From positions 1 to 8,866 of the forward strand of contig DHXQ01000005.1 in the NCBI GenBank assembly GCA_002413755.1: DNA of 8,866 bases, given 5' to 3'. The position numbers and the translations under genes are program-made. Of this stretch, positions 6,101-8,866 are shown piece by piece; the first letter of the stretch is position 1; each line of letters starts with the position of its first letter. Source of the DNA: Candidatus Saccharibacteria bacterium UBA5152 (GTDB taxonomy: Bacteria; Patescibacteriota; Saccharimonadia; Saccharimonadales; UBA4665). The notes under the pieces were generated by a model. It was not told the DNA's origin. It saw only the letters and a program-made list of their open reading frames with translations, and did no database searches.

Positions 6101-6925
6101 ATGCACTACTTGGGGATAGACATCGGAGGTAGCAAGACGCTCGTTGCCAGCGTCGATCGGCACGGCGTGATCTTGGAGAAGATCAAGTTCCCCACCCCAC
6201 GCAATTACGATGAGTTCCTGGAACAGCTCAAATCAACGCTAAAAGATCTCGAGATTGATGATTTCCGGGCCTGCGGCGTTGCCGTACCGGGGCTGATCGA
6301 CCGTAAACATGGTATTGGCCGCCGTTTCGGTAATCTACCGTGGAAAGACGTGCCATTGCAGCACGACATCGAGCGTGTTGTACACTGCCCAGTCGCCCTG
6401 GAACACGACCCCAGCCTGGCGGCACTGTCTGAAGCAATGCTTATCAAACACATCAGCAAGGTCCTGTATGTGACCGTCAGCACCGGGATTGGCGCTGGGC
6501 TGATCGTCGATCAGGTAATCGACGAAAACTTCGCCAGCTCTGAGGCTGGTATGATGATCCTCGAGCACAACGGCAAGCGAGTGGCGTGGGAAAGCTTCGC
6601 CTCCGGCAGCGCGATCGTTCGCCGTTATGACAAAATGGCCAAAGATATCACCGACGAAGCCATCTGGAAAGCCATCGGCCGCGACATTGCCAAGGGTATT
6701 ATCGAGCTTCTTGCCCTCACCGAACCAGACATCGTGATTATCGGCGGCAGCGTCGGCCGCTATTTCAATAAATATGCCCACTTCCTCAAGGCCGAACTGG
6801 AAAAATACAAGAACCCGATGGTGCCAATCCCGCCGTTCAAAGCGGCTGAGCGCCCCGATGACGCCGTGGTCTATGGCTGCTATGATCTGGCGCGGCTCAA
6901 ATTCAGCGGAGTGGTCGAATCATGA
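6101..6925 (+). CDS. ROK-family sugar kinase-like protein lacking the zinc motif
   Basis: 274 aa. ROK proteins are glucokinase/N-acetylhexosamine kinase-type enzymes or repressors of the actin-like ATPase fold. The phosphate-1 motif DIGGSKT (7-13), GVAVPGLID (59-67), the expected catalytic Asp103 in LEHDPSLAAL, STGIGAG (127-133) and the late IIGGSVG (213-219) are all present. No DNA-binding helix-turn-helix precedes the kinase domain, so this is the enzyme-like form. The family's zinc site (CxCGxxGCxE) and its partner His (GExGH) are missing: the region reads SEAGMMILEHNGKRVAWESFASG. The usual ExN before the catalytic Asp reads EH. Substrate cannot be told. There is no Shine-Dalgarno before the ATG, and the promoter lies directly upstream. 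It overlaps the next gene by ATGA. Confidence 0.85.
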   Translation: MHYLGIDIGGSKTLVASVDRHGVILEKIKFPTPRNYDEFLEQLKSTLKDLEIDDFRACGVAVPGLIDRKHGIGRRFGNLPWKDVPLQHDIERVVHCPVALEHDPSLAALSEAMLIKHISKVLYVTVSTGIGAGLIVDQVIDENFASSEAGMMILEHNGKRVAWESFASGSAIVRRYDKMAKDITDEAIWKAIGRDIAKGIIELLALTEPDIVIIGGSVGRYFNKYAHFLKAELEKYKNPMVPIPPFKAAERPDDAVVYGCYDLARLKFSGVVES

Positions 6926-7422
6926 ATGACTTAGTCTCGACGCTGGCGGCAACCTACCCTAAACTGAAATTCGTGGCTGCCGAGTCATTCTACTGGTGCC
7001 CTGAAACCTCCGAAGTCTTCTACGACCAGAACCGCGGCGAAGATGCCACTGCCGGCTGGTCGCTGCTCCACGAAACCAGCCACGCCCTGCTCGGTCACAG
7101 TTCCTACGAAGCCGACATTGAACTATTGCACCTGGAAGTTGCCGCCTGGTCGCACGCCGTCAAGATAGCTTCAATGTACGGTGTCGCCATCGATAATGAC
7201 TACATCCAGGACTGCCTCGACACCTACCGCGATTGGCTATACCGTCGCTCAGTCTGCCCGGGTTGTGGCACACAGTGTCTGCAAGCCGATGAGACCAGCC
7301 ACTACCGCTGCTATAACTGCCACACCCGCTGGCATGTCAGCCCCTCACGCTTCTGCCGCGCCTACCGCCGGGCTGAGCATAAGGCTAGTGCTCCAGTTTT
7401 CGCTCTGCAACATTACCGCTAA
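6922..7422 (+). CDS. Small HExxH putative metallopeptidase with C-terminal zinc ribbon
   Basis: 166 aa. Residues 46-60 read WSLLHETSHALLGHS, an HExxH zinc-metallopeptidase motif (His50, Glu51, His54) in the HELGHxLxGH style of ImmA/IrrE-like gluzincins; Glu72 in LHLEVAAW is a candidate third ligand. Residues 112-134 form a probable zinc ribbon: CPGCGTQC, then YRCYNCH. There is no signal peptide or membrane segment, so a cytoplasmic protein is likely. Its ATG overlaps the ROK stop (ATGA), so translation is likely coupled and the two probably act together or share regulation. No HTH partner of the ImmR type is adjacent. Substrate unknown; it could be a regulatory protease or a catalytically inactive zinc protein. 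A strong terminator follows. Confidence 0.8.
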   Translation: MNDLVSTLAATYPKLKFVAAESFYWCPETSEVFYDQNRGEDATAGWSLLHETSHALLGHSSYEADIELLHLEVAAWSHAVKIASMYGVAIDNDYIQDCLDTYRDWLYRRSVCPGCGTQCLQADETSHYRCYNCHTRWHVSPSRFCRAYRRAEHKASAPVFALQHYR

Positions 7423-7437
7423 GCTACGTTGCTGACA

Positions 7438-7475
7438 TAAAATAACCCCTTACCTAACGGTAAGGGGTTATTTTA
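7438..7475. terminator. Strong bidirectional intrinsic terminator
   Basis: A perfect 17-bp stem from 7438-7454 and 7459-7475 with a TAAC loop. The GC core ACCCCTTACC is flanked by A-rich sequence on the left and TTATTTT on the right, so it works for both the ROK/metallopeptidase operon (plus) and the KGG gene at 7513-7713 (minus). Confidence 0.9.
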
Positions 7476-7512
7476 CTACTGAGAGATCGCAATCTTCGAA
7501 AAGATAGCGGTC

Positions 7513-7713
7513 TTATTCAGTAACTTTTTTGGTGCGGCGGCTAATACGGCCACCCTTTGCGCCAGCCAAACGAGCAAGCTCGCGGTTAGCGGCAAAACCA
7601 CCAGTGCGGCCTAAGCGGCCACCTTTAGCACCGATTTTTGCGTAAAAATCAGGGCCATATTTCTGCTTGTTTGTGCGTGCGGCAGCTTCGCCACCAGCTT
7701 TAGTTCCAGCCAT
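7513..7713 (-). CDS. KGG-motif small basic protein (paralog 1)
   Basis: 66 aa, Gly/Ala/Lys/Arg-rich, with no hydrophobic segment. Repeats of the KGG type are visible: YAKIGAKGGRLG (24-35) and LAGAKGGRISRR (49-60), resembling the Pfam KGG 'stress-induced bacterial acidophilic repeat' family. Proteins of this family are linked to stress or stationary phase in enterobacteria (GsiB/YciG type), but the molecular function is not known here. The first 32 residues are nearly the same as the protein at 7910-8131 (both start MAGT, with GGEAAA, TNK, KYG and DFYA in register), so these are tandem paralogs. The start is set by GGAGG about 8 nt upstream. Its leader of about 110 nt contains a promoter-proximal terminator and a second hairpin. 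Confidence 0.85.
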   Translation of the reverse strand: MAGTKAGGEAAARTNKQKYGPDFYAKIGAKGGRLGRTGGFAANRELARLAGAKGGRISRRTKKVTE

Positions 7714-7740
7714 GCTGTAAACCTCCGTTAATTTGCGTTA

Positions 7741-7758
7741 TAGGACTTTGCAGTCCTA
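7741..7758 (-). promoter_or_regulatory. Hairpin in the leader of KGG paralog 1
   Basis: Perfect 7-bp stem TAGGACT/AGTCCTA with a 4-nt loop, between the upstream terminator and the GGAGG ribosome site. In the minus-strand RNA, CUGUA just upstream of it could also pair with UACAG just before the start codon, enclosing the ribosome site. A regulatory role is inferred. Confidence 0.4.
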
Positions 7759-7772
7759 CAGTGCCGAAAATG

Positions 7773-7807
7773 AAAAAGAGGGCGTCTGACAATGTCAGAT
7801 ACCCTCT
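7773..7807 (-). terminator. Intrinsic terminator in the leader of KGG paralog 1 (probable attenuator)
   Basis: AGAGGG (7777-7782) and CCCTCT (7802-7807) enclose the inner stem TCTGAC/GTCAGA (7785-7790 and 7794-7799). In minus-strand RNA the hairpin is followed by a U5 run (7773-7777), making a canonical terminator. It lies after the KGG paralog 2 stop but also after a strong promoter for paralog 1, so it can end both transcripts. Confidence 0.8.
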
Positions 7808-7829
7808 GTTCTCACTCGAAACTATGCTT

Positions 7830-7858
7830 ATGATATCACGCTATTGTTTATATGTCAA
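7830..7858 (-). promoter_or_regulatory. Near-consensus promoter upstream of KGG paralog 1
   Basis: On the minus strand, TTGACA (7853-7858, 6/6), 17 nt, then TATCAT (7830-7835, 5/6). Predicted start near 7823, about 16 nt before the terminator hairpin begins. An 8-bp inverted repeat (7833-7840 and 7884-7891) and a 12-bp palindrome (7864-7875) flank or overlap it. Confidence 0.7.
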
Positions 7859-7863
7859 CTAAA

Positions 7864-7875
7864 TATGTTAACATA
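7864..7875. promoter_or_regulatory. 12-bp palindrome next to the -35 of KGG paralog 1 (possible operator)
   Basis: TATGTTAACATA is a perfect 12-bp palindrome 5 nt upstream of the -35 hexamer. It sits in the centre of an 8-bp inverted pair (ATATCACG at 7833-7840 and CGTGATAT at 7884-7891), one arm of which overlaps the -10. A transcription-factor site is plausible, but no regulator is identified. Confidence 0.35.
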
Positions 7876-7909
7876 AGTAAAATCGTGATATTTCGCACGA
7901 ACGCGCAAC

Positions 7910-8131
7910 TTACTCGCCAGTAGACTCGTCTTCAGACTTACCGCGACGTGATAAGCGGCCGCCGATGGCGCCGAACTTGCGAGCCCGCTCGCGGCCTTCT
8001 TTACCGGCTGCAAAGCCGCCGCTGTGGCCTTTTTTGCCACCAGCTGCGCCAATACGTGCATAAAAGTCAGAGCCATATTTCTTCTTGTTTGTTGCTGCAG
8101 CGGCTTCGCCGCCAGATCGTGTTCCAGCCAT
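7910..8131 (-). CDS. KGG-motif small basic protein (paralog 2)
   Basis: 73 aa. It is a paralog of the protein at 7513-7713: same N-terminal block (MAGTRSGGEAAAATNKKKYG, then DFYARIGAAGG), then a shared GGFAA and a second glycine motif ending GGRLSRR (57-63). It differs by a few extra residues in the middle (KEGRERARKFG) and an acidic C-terminus (EDESTGE). The first motif is AAGG and the second AIGG, so it has partly lost the strict KGG. There is no signal peptide or membrane segment. The start at 8131 has GGAGG about 6 nt upstream. A possible -10, TATAGT (8200-8205), would give a leader of about 60 nt. Function is unknown beyond the family's association with stress. Confidence 0.85.
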   Translation of the reverse strand: MAGTRSGGEAAAATNKKKYGSDFYARIGAAGGKKGHSGGFAAGKEGRERARKFGAIGGRLSRRGKSEDESTGE

Positions 8132-8371
8132 GTGGGCCTCCTGTCTTAGTGCTCAGGGCTATTTCTGATGTTGCGCCCTCTGAACTACCACTACAATAAA
8201 CTATAAAGCTTATGCCCAGCTGTAAAATATCTCATACTGCTTGTGTAATTTGTCGATATTGTGGCATGTCGCACAATTCTGACGTGAATATCACTCTATC
8301 ACCGGCATTCGGCATTACTAAAAGAGACCGGCAGAGGCCGGTCTCTTGGAAGAGTGAGTTTCCTGCTATTT
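8132..8371. other. Intergenic region upstream of KGG paralog 2
   Basis: No gene in 240 nt. It contains the terminator of the dockerin gene at 8322-8347 and, on the minus strand, a possible -10 TATAGT (8200-8205) with a TTTACA (8221-8226) at a short 15-nt spacing. An ATTGTG/CACAAT inverted repeat (8258-8263 and 8272-8277) is also present. The promoter assignment is weak. Confidence 0.4.
8322..8347 (-). terminator. Intrinsic terminator of the dockerin-containing gene
   Basis: 11-bp perfect stem AAGAGACCGGC/GCCGGTCTCTT with an AGAG loop, 25 nt after the stop codon at 8372-8374. In minus-strand RNA the 3' arm runs into UCUCUUUUAGU, giving a short U-tract. Confidence 0.8.
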
Positions 8372-8866
8372 CTACCAGGTCCAACGTCCGAGCAGGATCG
8401 CCAGGTCGGCTGAGCCAACGATACCGTCACCGTTGAAGTCAGCTGGTGAGTAGTTCTGACCGTCATGTGAGATCAGAATCGAGAGGTCGATCGCGTTTAC
8501 CCGACCATCGTTGTTGGCGTCACCGAGTGCCAGGTAGGTGTAGGCAGAAGCTAGAGTCGCCTTCTGAGCGTCTGGGTTCGTAACAACGACGCTGGTGGCA
8601 CCGGCAATACCGGCTGGAGCGGTAGCTCGCAAGCTGGTCGATGACACGAAGGTGACAGCGGTTGCAGCCGTGGTACCAAATGTGACGGTGGCACCAGTGA
8701 TGAAGTTGCTACCAGTAATGGTTACAATTGTCCCACCATTAGATGTGCCCGAGATCGGGCTGACACCACTGATGGTTGGGGCTGGGTTTACGTAGGTGAA
8801 TGCACTCGTCTTGGTTCCCGTACCAGTTGCAGTTGTGACTACGACACTGACGAGTCCTGCCGCGTG
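8372..8866 (-). CDS. Surface protein C-terminus: IPT/TIG domains plus dockerin-like domain (5' truncated)
   Basis: The minus-strand frame is open from the right edge to the stop at 8372-8374, giving 164 visible residues. A GTG at 8647 is not the true start, because a complete domain spans it. Visible residues 1-26 (SVVVTTATGTGT, then SAFTYV) are the end of one IPT/TIG immunoglobulin-like domain. Residues 27-112 form a full one (NPAPTISGVSPISG, GGTIVTITGSNF, TSVVVTNPDAQ, AYTYL). Residues 115-164 form a dockerin-like domain with two 12-residue calcium loops: DANNDGRVNAID (116-127) and DFNGDGIVGSAD (143-154). IPT/TIG repeats are typical of extracellular adhesins and surface enzymes, and dockerins bind cohesin modules, so an exported multi-domain protein is likely. 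Any signal peptide lies outside the window. There is no LPxTG or transmembrane anchor at the C-terminus (ends GRWTW). Confidence 0.88.
   Translation of the reverse strand, partial: HAAGLVSVVVTTATGTGTKTSAFTYVNPAPTISGVSPISGTSNGGTIVTITGSNFITGATVTFGTTAATAVTFVSSTSLRATAPAGIAGATSVVVTNPDAQKATLASAYTYLALGDANNDGRVNAIDLSILISHDGQNYSPADFNGDGIVGSADLAILLGRWTW

Noticed and set aside
7855..8076. Minus-strand open frame of 73 codons overlapping KGG paralog 2
   Set aside because: It is an out-of-frame shadow of the KGG gene at 7910-8131, which has the ribosome site, the family motifs and a paralog.
8372..8647. Short dockerin gene starting at the GTG at 8647
   Set aside because: The frame stays open to the window edge, and the start would split an IPT/TIG domain whose first half is encoded just upstream.
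1..8866. Alternative genetic code with UGA read as glycine
   Set aside because: The ROK frame ends properly at a TGA inside an ATGA overlap with the next gene, and all the other genes keep normal family lengths with TAA or TAG stops.

Overview
The window looks like chromosome of a bacterium with a small, compact genome, most likely a Patescibacteria/CPR member and plausibly Candidatus Saccharibacteria (TM7). The grounds are very tight gene packing, short versions of IF2 (592 aa) and ribosomal protein S1 (four S1 domains), a DUF5663-like protein directly after infB, and two small KGG-motif proteins. TGA is used as a stop (end of the ROK gene), so the UGA=Gly code of SR1/Gracilibacteria does not apply. 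The lineage is inferred from gene content, not from an alignment.

Left part (1-5835): a plus-strand pair, def (5' end cut by the window edge) and fmt, handles the formyl group on initiator methionine. It converges on a minus-strand translation cluster read as rpsA, infB, a DUF5663-like protein with a Pro/Gln/Tyr/Gly-rich tail, and an unrecognised acidic-tailed protein. Between rpsA and infB lies a 128-nt imperfect inverted repeat that can fold into a rod. A good plus-strand sigma70-type promoter precedes it, which makes it a candidate unannotated structured RNA.

Middle (5836-7475): an intergenic region with promoters in both directions, then a plus-strand two-gene operon. A ROK-family kinase lacking the usual zinc motif overlaps by 4 nt (ATGA) a small HExxH protein with a C-terminal zinc ribbon. 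The operon ends in a 17-bp bidirectional terminator.

Right part (7476-8866): two minus-strand paralogous KGG proteins of 66 and 73 aa. The downstream one (7513-7713) has a near-consensus promoter followed within about 16 nt by a complete intrinsic terminator, which suggests leader attenuation. Beyond them, cut by the window edge, is the C-terminus of a large putative surface protein with IPT/TIG domains and a terminal dockerin-like double EF-loop domain. I see no tRNA, rRNA, CRISPR array, insertion sequence or phage gene.
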